The position numbers and the translations under genes were made by a program. Positions 16,491-25,363 of a stretch of 64,000 nucleotides of DNA are shown here, in pieces. Every line of letters starts with the position of its first letter. Position 1 is the first letter of the stretch. Source of the DNA: Roseburia sp. (GTDB lineage Bacteria; Bacillota; Clostridia; Lachnospirales; Lachnospiraceae). Below the pieces are notes generated by a model that was given only the letters and a program-made list of their open reading frames with translations, had not been told where the DNA came from and ran no database searches. Location: contig JAGBEG010000010.1 of NCBI GenBank assembly GCA_017937095.1, forward strand, positions 372,001-436,000, read 5' to 3'.

Positions 16491-17492
16491 CTATCTGTTC
16501 TCCTGTTTCCTCTGTCTTGCGCCGGAAGTTCTTTTACTTCTGTTCTCATAATCCTCATATGCCTTGACAATCTTCTGTACGACCGGATGCCGGACAACGT
16601 CCTTGCTCGTGAGCTCGCACATTCCGATCTCGTCCACCTTCTTAAGGACCTTGAGCGCGACGTCAAGTCCCGACTGCGCACCGGGCGCAAGATCCTTCTG
16701 CGTCGCGTCCCCTGTTATGACTGCCTTTGAGCCAAAGCCGATACGCGTCAGAAACATTTTCATCTGTGCCGGCGTCGTGTTCTGCGCCTCGTCTAAGATA
16801 ATAAATGCATTGTCGAGCGTGCGTCCTCTCATATAGGCAAGCGGCGCGACCTCGATCAAGCCTTTTTCCATATTCCGCTGGAAGCTCTCCGCGCCCATGA
16901 TCTGATAGAGCGCATCGTAGAGCGGTCGTAAATAAGGATCGACCTTGCTCTGCAAATCGCCGGGCAGAAAGCCGAGCTTCTCTCCCGCCTCGATGGCAGG
17001 TCTTGTCAGGATAATTCTGCCGACCTCCTCATTCTTAAAGGCGGTGATTGCCATCGCCATCGCAAGATAGGTCTTGCCGGTTCCCGCAGGACCCATGCCG
17101 AATACGATCATCTTCTCTCGGATAGCGTCCACATAAGCCTTCTGACCAAGCGTCTTCGGCTTGACCGGCTTGCCGTTTACCGTATGACAGATGCAGTCAC
17201 GGTCAATTTCCACAATCGCAGACTCCCGTTCCTCCTCTAAAAGCGCAAGCGCATAATTGACATTCTGCTCTGTGATGATGTTCCCGCGCTTTGACAGCTC
17301 GAGAAGCTGCGTAAATACATCCTTCGCGCGCCCGCAGCGCTTTTCATCCCCAAGAATCTTCATGCTCTCGCCGCGCACGACCACAGTCACATTCAAGGTG
17401 CGCTCGATCTTCTTAATATAGGCGTCAAACTGCCCGAACACATTCGCCATGTGATCTGTGGGCATGTTGAAAGATACTTCAGTCAGACTCAT
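16491..17492 (-). CDS. PhoH-like ATPase (PhoH/YbeZ family)
   Basis: The 333-residue protein has the P-loop GPAGTGKTYLA (about residue 136) and the Walker B-like FIILDEAQNTTPAQMK, followed by TRIGFGSKAVITGD, all typical of PhoH/YbeZ. The N-terminal 110 residues form the KH-like region of the family. PhoH-type ATPases are tied to RNA metabolism and are regularly neighbours of ybeY. The ATG at 17492 overlaps the end of yqfD by 14 bases, with AAAGG upstream. A longer frame adds arginine-rich residues that only mirror yqfD in another frame. Confidence 0.92.
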   Translation of the reverse strand: MSLTEVSFNMPTDHMANVFGQFDAYIKKIERTLNVTVVVRGESMKILGDEKRCGRAKDVFTQLLELSKRGNIITEQNVNYALALLEEERESAIVEIDRDCICHTVNGKPVKPKTLGQKAYVDAIREKMIVFGMGPAGTGKTYLAMAMAITAFKNEEVGRIILTRPAIEAGEKLGFLPGDLQSKVDPYLRPLYDALYQIMGAESFQRNMEKGLIEVAPLAYMRGRTLDNAFIILDEAQNTTPAQMKMFLTRIGFGSKAVITGDATQKDLAPGAQSGLDVALKVLKKVDEIGMCELTSKDVVRHPVVQKIVKAYEDYENRSKRTSGARQRKQENR

Positions 17493-18723
17493 CCACATTC
17501 TGCCTTTCTTCACTCGTGATGTTAATAATCTCTGTCGGCTGATAAGAAACGATCGACTCATAGACCTCAATCGTCCCGCTCGCCACATATTTTTCACCCG
17601 TTCTTCTTATAATAACATTTTTTCCAATAATTTGAATACCCTTTTCTTCCAAATCTTTCAGGTAATTCTCCAGATTCTTTGTTGCAATCTGCCGGATTTC
17701 CTTTTCCGTGTGCGTTTTCTTCACTTTTCTGACTTCCTGATAGTCCTGCCTTGTCAGCCAGATGGGAAGGTAGAAATTATCCGCAACATGCACCTGATAG
17801 GTGTCGGAGGTCACTTCGTAATCCTGATACGGATTCTTCCAAAATGGATTCCCAAGTACGGAATAAAATACGGTCGCCTCATAATTGGTCGTCTGGTTCT
17901 CCGTTGGAACCGATTCGACATAATCTGCTTCTATCACATCCTCGTAGGAATAGACTACTTTTGCCTTAATATCAGCGTCTGCGCTGTTATAGAGGTATTC
18001 GGACGTCTCCCCGTCGTCGTTTTGAATCTCGATCCGCCCCGAGACAAGGATATCTCCTTTTTTTACTTCGCTGCCCGCGGCGACAAGCGGCGTTCCCGTG
18101 CGGGTTATGATTTCCGAAATCACGCCGTCCTTTGCCGCCACAATATCAGACACCGTATCATCTTTCTTCTCGTACTCCTCCTCTGGAAGCAGGTTCTCCT
18201 GTATGTCCACAGTCATCTTGGTCCCGTAAATCTTAATGGACGTCCAGATGACCTCGCTGTAGCGGCTGCGCAGCGCTTCTTCCAGCGCTTCACAGGAAAT
18301 CTCGCTCTTTCTTGTGCCGAACGAGCATTCTTCCTCCTTCAGGAAATCGAGAATGACCTCGTTCGAGAGATACGAATTGCCGTTGATCTCAATATTCCAG
18401 ATAAAACCGGACAAATAGAAAAGAAGAACCCCGAAAAAAAGAATCCCCCCGAAAAAAATCCGGCGTTTCCGGTAGCGGAAGGTGGTAAACGGCGCTCCTG
18501 CCCGCTTTATGATTCTGATATGCGTTTTTGTCTTCTTTAAAATAGGCTTTAGCCGTTTAAAACCGCTTACGCTGATACAGAAAGTATACCCATTTTCACA
18601 GGGTTTTAAATTCCAGATCAGAATATCGCGGTTGCCGCATAGATTCAGGAACCGTTCCGGTGCATATCCAGTCAACTGGACATAGACATAGCCCTGAAAA
18701 TATTTCATCATTGATAACAGCAT
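17479..18723 (-). CDS. yqfD: Sporulation protein YqfD
   Basis: YqfD is a conserved membrane protein expressed in the mother cell in Bacillus and required for efficient sporulation. The 414-residue protein has an N-terminal domain, a single membrane segment near residues 88-110 (GGILFFGVLLFYLSGFIW) and a long outer region. That region begins with WNIEINGNSYLSNEVIL and includes VKKGDILVSG. The length fits the family. The ATG at 18723 lies 6 bases after the yqfC stop, inside a weak GAGAGC context. It overlaps phoH downstream. Confidence 0.92.
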   Translation of the reverse strand: MLLSMMKYFQGYVYVQLTGYAPERFLNLCGNRDILIWNLKPCENGYTFCISVSGFKRLKPILKKTKTHIRIIKRAGAPFTTFRYRKRRIFFGGILFFGVLLFYLSGFIWNIEINGNSYLSNEVILDFLKEEECSFGTRKSEISCEALEEALRSRYSEVIWTSIKIYGTKMTVDIQENLLPEEEYEKKDDTVSDIVAAKDGVISEIITRTGTPLVAAGSEVKKGDILVSGRIEIQNDDGETSEYLYNSADADIKAKVVYSYEDVIEADYVESVPTENQTTNYEATVFYSVLGNPFWKNPYQDYEVTSDTYQVHVADNFYLPIWLTRQDYQEVRKVKKTHTEKEIRQIATKNLENYLKDLEEKGIQIIGKNVIIRRTGEKYVASGTIEVYESIVSYQPTEIINITSEERQNVDESD

Positions 18724-18729
18724 GGCGCA

Positions 18730-19029
18730 TCAGCTCTCATACTGGATGTTATCAATATAGCCCGTGATTTTCATCTCCTCATTCGTGTAATAATCGATTG
18801 CAAGATGTGCACCGGTAATCCGTATCCTGCAGTTTTTTGTCTGAACCCTGATAAAGGAATCCTCATATTCCAGGATTCCTTTATAGTTCGAGATCAGCGC
18901 TTCCTTTCGTCCTGTCACAGTGAGGATTGCCGCACCGAGCATCAGATCTTTTGGAAGCTCCAGATTGTTTACCATTTTTTCACGCAACGAGGTGTCATGC
19001 CCCGATTGGATTCTGCTATTTTTTTTCAT
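18730..19029 (-). CDS. yqfC: Sporulation protein YqfC
   Basis: The small protein (up to 99 residues) carries the YqfC core: LELPKDLMLGAAILTVTGRKEALISNYKGILEY, then residues leading to GYIDNIQYES. It precedes yqfD, the normal pairing in endospore formers. The start is uncertain: the ATG at 19029 has no clear ribosome site, and an internal TTG or ATG close to the conserved core (about 18985 or 18973) would give a length nearer other YqfC proteins. A possible SigE promoter overlaps the end of the upstream gene. Confidence 0.88.
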   Translation of the reverse strand: MKKNSRIQSGHDTSLREKMVNNLELPKDLMLGAAILTVTGRKEALISNYKGILEYEDSFIRVQTKNCRIRITGAHLAIDYYTNEEMKITGYIDNIQYES

Positions 19030-19034
19030 ATATA

Positions 19035-19063
19035 ACTATATGAAATCTGATGTTGTCTTATTC
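19035..19063 (-). promoter_or_regulatory. Possible SigE promoter before yqfC
   Basis: On the minus strand GAATAAG (19057-19063) and CATATAGT (19035-19042) are 14 bases apart and resemble SigE -35 and -10 elements. It overlaps the stop codon of the phosphorylase gene. Transcription would begin next to the ATG at 19029, which would favour a start codon further inside. Tentative. Confidence 0.3.
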
Positions 19064-20368
19064 GGGAAAGATATATTGACGGATCACAGGTTCCTTCTCC
19101 TTTGGTTCGCCCGAAATCTCGTAGGCGCCTGCAATCCTCTCCCTTGCCGCCTCCATCTTCGCAGCGTCATTGCCGTAGATGACAGCGAGCGTCTCTCCTT
19201 TCTTCACGGCGTCTGCATTCTTTTTCAGAAGACGGATGCCGACCGAGAGATCGATCGCGCTCTCCTTCGTCTCCCTGCCGCCGCCCAAGGTCATACAGGC
19301 AATACCGATGTCCTCCGCAAGAATCCGGTGAACATAGCCGTCCTGCGGTGCTGTTACGGCAAGCGTCTGCCCTGCGACAGGCAAGAGTGAGGTGTCGTAG
19401 ACCGCCGACGCGTCTCCGCCCTGCGCGCGCACAAATTCTGCCAGCTTTGCCAGCGCGCTTTTATCCGCAATCGCCCCTTCCATCAGTTCTCTCGCCTTTG
19501 CTGCATCCGGCGCTTTCCCGGCGAACAGAAGCATCTGTGCGCCCAGGGCAAAGACGACCTCCTTAAAGTCTTCCGGTCCTTCGCCGCGGAGCGTCTCAAT
19601 CGCCTCAATGACCTCTAAGGAATTTCCGACCGCCGATCCGAGCGGCTGATCCATATCCGTGATGACTGCCGCCGTCTGCTTGCCCGCCATCGTGCCGATT
19701 GCGACCATCTCTTTTGCCAATGCAACGGAATCCTTAAGCTCTTTCATAAATGCGCCGTTGCCCGTCTTTACATCCAGTACGATTGCATCGCTTCCGGCAG
19801 CCAGCTTTTTGCTCATGATCGAGCTTGCAATCAGGGACATCTGATCGACTGTCGCCGTCACATCACGGAGTGCATAGAGCTTCTTATCCGCAGGCGCAAG
19901 GTTTGCCGTCTGTCCCGCGATAGCGATTCCGATGGAATTGACGTTGTGTACGAACGTCTCCTCGGACAGTTCCGTGGTAAAACCGGGGAAGCACTCAAGC
20001 TTGTCGATCGTCCCTCCGGTATGTCCCAGCCCCCGCCCGGACATCTTTGCCACAGGCACGCCGAGCGACGCCACGATCGGTGCAAGCGCAAGGGAGGTCT
20101 TATCTCCGACGCCGCCCGTGCTGTGCTTATCTACCTTAACGCCCCGGATCCCCGAAAGATCGAGCACGTCCCCGCTGTCGCGCATTGCAAGCGTCAGATC
20201 GACGGTCTCCTGCGGGCTCATTCCCTGAAAACAGATTGCCATGGTCATCGCTGACATCTGATAGTCAGGGATGCTCCCGTCCGTAAAGCCGTTTATCATA
20301 TAGCGGATTTCTTCGGAAGAAAGTTCCTCTCCTCTTTTTTTCTTTCGAATCAGGTCATACATTCTCAT
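19058..20368 (-). CDS. Pyrimidine-nucleoside phosphorylase
   Basis: The enzyme cleaves uridine, deoxyuridine or thymidine with phosphate to the base and (deoxy)ribose 1-phosphate, in nucleoside salvage. The 436-residue protein has the family signature near residue 110 (SGRGLGHTGGTIDKLE), the KVDKHSTGGVGDKTSL phosphate-binding loop, and a C-terminal alpha/beta domain. The broad-specificity (Pdp) form is more usual than DeoA in Firmicutes, so no symbol is given. It has its own strong promoter at 20401-20429. The yqfC gene begins 28 bases after its end, so read-through into the sporulation operon is possible. Confidence 0.94.
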   Translation of the reverse strand: MRMYDLIRKKKRGEELSSEEIRYMINGFTDGSIPDYQMSAMTMAICFQGMSPQETVDLTLAMRDSGDVLDLSGIRGVKVDKHSTGGVGDKTSLALAPIVASLGVPVAKMSGRGLGHTGGTIDKLECFPGFTTELSEETFVHNVNSIGIAIAGQTANLAPADKKLYALRDVTATVDQMSLIASSIMSKKLAAGSDAIVLDVKTGNGAFMKELKDSVALAKEMVAIGTMAGKQTAAVITDMDQPLGSAVGNSLEVIEAIETLRGEGPEDFKEVVFALGAQMLLFAGKAPDAAKARELMEGAIADKSALAKLAEFVRAQGGDASAVYDTSLLPVAGQTLAVTAPQDGYVHRILAEDIGIACMTLGGGRETKESAIDLSVGIRLLKKNADAVKKGETLAVIYGNDAAKMEAARERIAGAYEISGEPKEKEPVIRQYIFPE

Positions 20369-20400
20369 TGTGCCATCCCCCTTTTCTATAAGCTGTCTCT

Positions 20401-20429
20401 ATTGTATCACCGCAGCGCCGCTTCTTCAA
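20401..20429 (-). promoter_or_regulatory. Promoter of the pyrimidine-nucleoside phosphorylase gene
   Basis: TTGAAG (20424-20429) and TACAAT (20401-20406) on the minus strand are 17 bases apart. A TGA just before the -10 gives an extended -10 (TGaTACAAT). The element lies 33 bases before the start codon. Confidence 0.7.
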
Positions 20430-20472
20430 TATTTACGAAAACTACGAAAATATGACAAATTTATAACAATAC

Positions 20473-20501
20473 TTGACAAATTGTCTCACAATAAATAAAA
20501 T
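20473..20501 (+). promoter_or_regulatory. Strong SigA promoter of the lipoprotein gene
   Basis: TTGACA (20473-20478, full -35 consensus) and TAAAAT (20496-20501) are separated by 17 bases. It lies back to back with the phosphorylase promoter and leaves a leader of about 60 bases before the start codon. Confidence 0.8.
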
Positions 20502-20567
20502 GAATACGTTACCATTGCGCTCCGAAAAAGTGGGCGTATAACTCATATTAAGATGGAGGTTATGAAA

Positions 20568-20996
20568 ATGAAGAAGAAATTGACAACCGTTCTTGCAGCT
20601 ATGCTGGCTCTCGTTATGACATTTGCACTCGCAGCCTGCGGTGGAAAGCCAAGTCTTGAGGACTGGTACGCAGACAATGAGTCTGAGTTTACCGCAATCA
20701 CTGACAGCGTAAATTCCCAGTCTGAGTCGATGGGATGCACCATGGAGATCGTTGTTGAGGATTCCAATGCATTAGTATTCCGTTATACATTATTAGATGC
20801 ATTCGATACTTCTGATCCTGCAAATGTTGAGGCTCTTGGACAGATTTATGATACCATGTTCGACAGTTATGAGTCTACTTTCGCCGAGGTTCGTACTCAG
20901 GTTATGGAAGAGACAAGCACCGAGGATGTCATCATTCGTCTTGTTGCTTTAAATCCGGACGGAACAGAGCTTTACAGCAGAGATTTCACAGAATAA
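20568..20996 (+). CDS. Small lipoprotein, DUF4854-like
   Basis: A lipoprotein precursor of 142 residues. The signal peptide ends in the lipobox LAAC (residues 21-24), so Cys24 would carry the lipid. The mature part begins GGKPSLEDWYADNESEF and resembles the DUF4854 family of Firmicute lipoproteins, whose function is unknown. GGAGG lies 8 bases before the ATG at 20568; two earlier in-frame ATGs overlap or abut that site. Codon use is strongly biased to favoured codons, and with the near-consensus promoter and strong terminator this suggests high expression. Confidence 0.8.
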   Translation: MKKKLTTVLAAMLALVMTFALAACGGKPSLEDWYADNESEFTAITDSVNSQSESMGCTMEIVVEDSNALVFRYTLLDAFDTSDPANVEALGQIYDTMFDSYESTFAEVRTQVMEETSTEDVIIRLVALNPDGTELYSRDFTE

Positions 20997-21007
20997 TCCG
21001 AGTAACG

Positions 21008-21047
21008 AAAGAGCTGCGCGTTAAATAATGAACGCGCAGCTCTTTTT
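21008..21047. terminator. Bidirectional terminator between the lipoprotein and histidine kinase genes
   Basis: A perfect 15-bp stem (21008-21022 with 21031-21045, core GAGCTGCGCGTT) with an 8-base loop is followed by T-rich sequence on the plus strand, with A-rich flank on the other side. It serves the two convergent genes. Confidence 0.9.
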
Positions 21048-21061
21048 CTGTCAGTGTCTTT

Positions 21062-24000
21062 TTAGATCAGTGCCTCCAATGTAGCAAGTAATTTTTTCAC
21101 CTCAATCGGCTTTGAAACATGTGCATTCATACCGGATTCAAGCGCCTTTTTCTTATCTTCCTCAAAAGCGGCTGCCGTCATGGCAATAATCGGAATATTG
21201 GCAAGCGCCTTATCTTCGAGTGCGCGGATTGTCTTTGCTGCCGTATAACCGTCCATAACAGGCATCTGAACATCCATAAGCACCAGACTGTAATATCCGG
21301 CGCCTTTCTCAAGCAACCGCTCTACGGCAACTTTCCCGTTTTCTGCTTCCTCAATGATAAAGCCTGCCGCACCTAAGATTTCACTGGCAATCTCCCGGTT
21401 CAAATCGATATCTTCCACAAGCAGCAGACGCTGTCCGCTGATATTCAGGCATTTCAGATGCGATTCCTCGTTCGCTTCCTTCTTCGGATGAAGCACATCG
21501 ATCAGGCATCGCCTGAGGTCCGAGATAAACAGCGGCTTGCTGCAGAATGCCGTCACCCCGGCTTCTTTTGCCTCTGCCTCAATGTCCGACCAGTCATATG
21601 CTGTCAAAATGATGATCGGGGCGTCGGCTCCTGCTTCTTTGCGAATCTGCCGGGCAATCTCCACACCGTTCATATCCGGAACAAGCCAGTCAATCACATA
21701 CACATGATATGCGTCGCTTCTGCTGATTGCCTGTCTGGTGCGGAGAATCGCTTCTCTGCCGCTCATGGTCCATTCTGCGCGCATTCCGATCTGAATGAGC
21801 ATATTGGAAACACTGTCACAGGTATTGAAGTCATCATCTACTACAAGTGCATGAATCCCCTCCATCTCTGCGATTTTGACCTCGACCTTCCCGGTTGTTG
21901 CCTTTTTGAGCGGAAGTTCGACCACAAATTCTGTTCCCTCGCCCTGTCTGCTCTTGACGCCGATGGTTCCGCCCATCATCTCAACAATATTTTTGGTGAT
22001 CGACATGCCAAGCCCCGTTCCCTGAATACCGCTGACCGTAGAACTGCGCTCGCGTTCAAACGGTTCAAAGATGTGGGTCAAAAATTCCTGGCTCATCCCA
22101 ATCCCCGTATCCTTCACATGGAACGCATAATTTGCATATTCTCCGGAACTTGCAGGTTTCTGGCAGATGCGCACGCTGATGCTCCCGCCTGGCTCCGTAA
22201 ACTTCACGGCATTTCCCAATAGGTTTAACAGAATCTGGTTCAGTCTGAGCTTATCGCATATCACATTTTCATTAAATACATCCACCGTATCTATGTAGAA
22301 ATTCAATCTTCTGGACTTCATATCCGCCTGCAGAATATTCCGAAGACCGTGCATGATTTCAGACAGACTGCATTCCGCTTCTTCCAACTGCATTCTTCCG
22401 CTCTCGATACGGCTCATATCCAGAATATCATTGATCAGGCTGAGCAGATGATTGCTTGCGGACATGATCTTCCCAAGATAATCCTTTACCTGCTCTTTTT
22501 GGTCGATATGCGTGGTGGCGAGCGTTGTAAAGCCGATGATTGCGTTCATAGGCGTGCGGATGTCATGGGACATATTGGAAAGGAACGTCGTCTTTGCACG
22601 GTTTGCAGACTCTGCACGCGCCAGCGCATCTTCGATCAGCGCTTTCTGCTTCAATTCCTTTTCTACGGCATTGGTGTTATCAATTGTAATCACAATGCCA
22701 TAACGTTTGCCGTCGATTTCCGTGATATAAATATTGGTGAAAAAAGACTTATATTTCTCCGCTTCATTTTTCGTGATGCTCTTATAGCTGAAAATGTGCT
22801 TCTCATTGACCGGAAGGCTCATTAACGTTTCAATCTTAAGCGTATCTGCGACGGTTTCAACGTCATTGGGATGTACATAAGAAAGCTGGTACTGCAGATA
22901 TTCGTTCCAGTCTCCGACATCTTCTACGTTGATTTCCCCGTTTTTGAACATGATCCGCCTGGTCATCCGGGAATCAAGCTCCACCTGCAGAATCCCCGTG
23001 TAGATATTCGCTGCAGTAACTACAAACAACTGCTCATATTGACGCATCTGCAATTCTCTTAACTTCTGTTCCGTAATATTCTTTACATTGCAGTATGCGA
23101 TAATATCCCCGGTCTTTTCCTCCCGCGCCATGAAAATGGTATGGCGCATATACAGTTTCTGTCCCATCCCAATGACTGCCTGAAACTCAAAGGTGCTTTC
23201 CGTATGTCCGTCCTCAAACTGCTCCAGCAAATAGGTACGATCCGTGTTCTTTTCGTATATCTCCTTACTTTCGGAAACGACCTGATGCTGCGTCCAGCGC
23301 TTTTGAAACACATCGTAATTGGCCGGCGCAGACATTCCCACTACATCAAGAAGCTCTGTCCGCTGCCCGTCTATTTCCTCCCACATCTCTTTTTCTATGA
23401 CATTTTTGCTCAGATTAATCTCATAAATAAGAATTGCCTCCGCCAATACGGCTTGTTTATACTGCTCTGATTTGGCGAGCGCTTCTTTGAGCCGGGTCTT
23501 CTGTTCTATTTCGTGGCGCATCTCTTTATCGATATTCTTCGTCCCTACAATGGCTATGCGATACCCCTTTTCCAGTTCTACATAGGCTACCTTGAACTGA
23601 ACGTACAAATATCCATGAGCTGCTATTTTCTTATAGTTAAAGGAATAGTCCTCATCATGATTCTGAAGGCCTTCCCTTGAAATCGCCTCAAAAAACGCTT
23701 CCTTTTCCTCTACGACCTGCGTATCCGTGTACGCCCTTACGCCCTCAGACCATGTGGGATAACTTGAGAAAAAATCGCCGATCTGCTTTCCGTCTCCCTC
23801 CTGCGCCCGCTGGATGCTCACCGTATCCTTCTGATAATCCACAAGCATAACAGAATAATAATCCGCGCTCAGGCCGCTGATGACCGCCATCTGCTCTTCC
23901 AGAAGCGTCTTCTGTTCTAATTCCTTAATGACCTCCGCGTTGATATCCCGAAATGCAATCACGCAATAATCCTTGTTTTCTGACTGTAATTTGACCGCGC

Positions 24001-24760
24001 GGCATTGAAAATACTGGATTCTCCCGTCTCTTTTGACGCGGTAATTAAATGCGTGCGAGTTCTTTTCACTTACCGCAGCCTTAAGGTGTGCCGCATCTTT
24101 GATGTGCTCAAAAAGCTCCTGATCCGGCGTATATACACTATTATTTACATAAATCTGAATCAGGGATGCGTAGTTCCCCGTCTTAAACATATTTCCATAT
24201 TCTTTTCGGATGACCTCGCTCATATCGTAGGATCTTGTGCTTCCGTCCTCGAGGTCAACGAGATAGACGCTGCCAAAATCGGAGCTTAACGCTTTGTTAA
24301 TGCCTGCGAGCCTGAGCTGATCCTCATATAACGCCTGTTCTTTCTTTTGGCTCTCCTTCTCTCTGGTGATTTCATCTGTTACATCCTCGATCATTCCCAC
24401 AACAACAGACGCCTTCCCGTTCTCGTCGGCATCAAGGACAGATAAGACGACTCTGATATAGACAGCTTCGTTTTTTAATTTAAAAGCGCCGGTCGACTTT
24501 TTCTCACCGGTTTCAATCATATGTATCAGTTCATGGAAAACGGCTCTGTCATCATCCGCAATCATATCATCTGCAAAGCTCTGCGGCATATTGGGATAGA
24601 AGCGTTTACATGAAAACTTCTCTGCGGTTATTTCCGCCATAATCGCCAGTCTGTCCTTCGGATAATAGCGAAAGAAATAAATTCCTCCTATAGACACAAC
24701 CTTCTGCGTATGATAATCCAGTTCCTGATAGCTTTTTCCTTCGTAAATTGTTTGTCTCAT
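21062..24760 (-). CDS. Hybrid sensor histidine kinase with PAS region and two receiver domains
   Basis: This 1232-residue protein has no membrane segment or signal peptide, so it should sense a cytosolic cue. The first 700 residues hold several PAS-like modules separated by short coiled linkers (repeats such as ...EVIKELEQKTLLEEQ and EMRHEIEQKTRLKEA). The kinase core has the H-box SHDIRTPMN with His732, an N-box (LLGNAVKFTEPG), DTGIGM and GTGLGMSI. Receiver 1 starts near residue 968 (VVDDDFN, phospho-Asp in VIDWLVP, Lys in CSKP). Receiver 2 starts near 1112 (VEDIDLN, LMDVQMPVMDG, VSKP). No HPt domain follows, so phosphorelay would need a partner. The ATG at 24760 has AAAGGA upstream. No cognate regulator is adjacent. 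Confidence 0.93.
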   Translation of the reverse strand: MRQTIYEGKSYQELDYHTQKVVSIGGIYFFRYYPKDRLAIMAEITAEKFSCKRFYPNMPQSFADDMIADDDRAVFHELIHMIETGEKKSTGAFKLKNEAVYIRVVLSVLDADENGKASVVVGMIEDVTDEITREKESQKKEQALYEDQLRLAGINKALSSDFGSVYLVDLEDGSTRSYDMSEVIRKEYGNMFKTGNYASLIQIYVNNSVYTPDQELFEHIKDAAHLKAAVSEKNSHAFNYRVKRDGRIQYFQCRAVKLQSENKDYCVIAFRDINAEVIKELEQKTLLEEQMAVISGLSADYYSVMLVDYQKDTVSIQRAQEGDGKQIGDFFSSYPTWSEGVRAYTDTQVVEEKEAFFEAISREGLQNHDEDYSFNYKKIAAHGYLYVQFKVAYVELEKGYRIAIVGTKNIDKEMRHEIEQKTRLKEALAKSEQYKQAVLAEAILIYEINLSKNVIEKEMWEEIDGQRTELLDVVGMSAPANYDVFQKRWTQHQVVSESKEIYEKNTDRTYLLEQFEDGHTESTFEFQAVIGMGQKLYMRHTIFMAREEKTGDIIAYCNVKNITEQKLRELQMRQYEQLFVVTAANIYTGILQVELDSRMTRRIMFKNGEINVEDVGDWNEYLQYQLSYVHPNDVETVADTLKIETLMSLPVNEKHIFSYKSITKNEAEKYKSFFTNIYITEIDGKRYGIVITIDNTNAVEKELKQKALIEDALARAESANRAKTTFLSNMSHDIRTPMNAIIGFTTLATTHIDQKEQVKDYLGKIMSASNHLLSLINDILDMSRIESGRMQLEEAECSLSEIMHGLRNILQADMKSRRLNFYIDTVDVFNENVICDKLRLNQILLNLLGNAVKFTEPGGSISVRICQKPASSGEYANYAFHVKDTGIGMSQEFLTHIFEPFERERSSTVSGIQGTGLGMSITKNIVEMMGGTIGVKSRQGEGTEFVVELPLKKATTGKVEVKIAEMEGIHALVVDDDFNTCDSVSNMLIQIGMRAEWTMSGREAILRTRQAISRSDAYHVYVIDWLVPDMNGVEIARQIRKEAGADAPIIILTAYDWSDIEAEAKEAGVTAFCSKPLFISDLRRCLIDVLHPKKEANEESHLKCLNISGQRLLLVEDIDLNREIASEILGAAGFIIEEAENGKVAVERLLEKGAGYYSLVLMDVQMPVMDGYTAAKTIRALEDKALANIPIIAMTAAAFEEDKKKALESGMNAHVSKPIEVKKLLATLEALI

Positions 24761-24852
24761 ACTGCTAATTCCTTTCTATGACAATATTCGTTCGATCTGC
24801 CATGCCACTCATCTATCCCGTTCTTTTGAAAAATTATCTGTAAATGCAGATA

Positions 24853-24878
24853 AGGCAGAACATTTCTATGCTCTGCCT
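24853..24878 (-). repeat. Hairpin repeat, copy 1
   Basis: AGGCAGAACAT (24853-24863) pairs with ATGCTCTGCCT (24868-24878), with one G-U pair on the minus strand. The 45 bases around it resemble the sequence at 25905-25950. It lies 150 bases after the end of the DUF3784-like gene and may act as a terminator on the minus strand. The rest of 24761-25031 shows no gene. Confidence 0.6.
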
Positions 24879-25031
24879 GGATAATCTCCATCTGTCAATA
24901 ACTGTTTAGATTCCCCAACTTCTCTTATCTCTTGCCAGATCAACCGCAAACAAACAGCGTTTGCTTAACGTATTCTAATAAGATTATACACAGTAATCCG
25001 GCAAATTGCAATAAACGGAAAATTTGTTGAA

Positions 25032-25349
25032 CTATCTTCTGAAAAGGATATTCAAGTTCGCTATTATGGTGGCTGCAATTATATTTCCGCCAACGACTAC
25101 CCATAAAACATAGCGAAACCAATCCGGACGCTGATTCCATACAAAGACTGTAATAAGCAGGAAAATTGCAAGAACGGCAAAGCATATTCCCATAGCTTTG
25201 CATAATTTCACAGGGGCAAAAGCCGGTTCCCTGACCGTGCTATGACCTGCAAATAATGAACTGCCTTTTCCTTTTAAAAATACTGCTGATAATACAGCGA
25301 AAATCACAAAAAGAACATAGATCACTATGACCGGAACTTCAAATTCCAT
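25032..25349 (-). CDS. Small two-to-three-TM membrane protein, DUF3784-like
   Basis: The 105-residue protein has a membrane segment at about residues 5-22, then GKGSSLFAGHSTV. A second segment follows (about 50-68) and a third near the C-terminus (VLWVVVGGNIIAATII). The GKG...AG(H/Y) pattern and layout resemble the DUF3784 family, whose role is unknown. The ATG at 25349 has GGAGG 6 bases upstream; the longer frame from 25445 has no support. It follows the DUF1877-like gene by 14 bases and is probably co-transcribed with it. The region is more AT-rich than the core genes. Confidence 0.65.
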   Translation of the reverse strand: MEFEVPVIVIYVLFVIFAVLSAVFLKGKGSSLFAGHSTVREPAFAPVKLCKAMGICFAVLAIFLLITVFVWNQRPDWFRYVLWVVVGGNIIAATIIANLNILFRR

Positions 25350-25363
25350 AGGACACCTCCATT

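Noticed and set aside
17458..18540. A 360-codon plus-strand open frame opposite yqfD
   Set aside because: It is the antisense of yqfD, with odd composition (many His, Arg, Phe) and no ribosome site.
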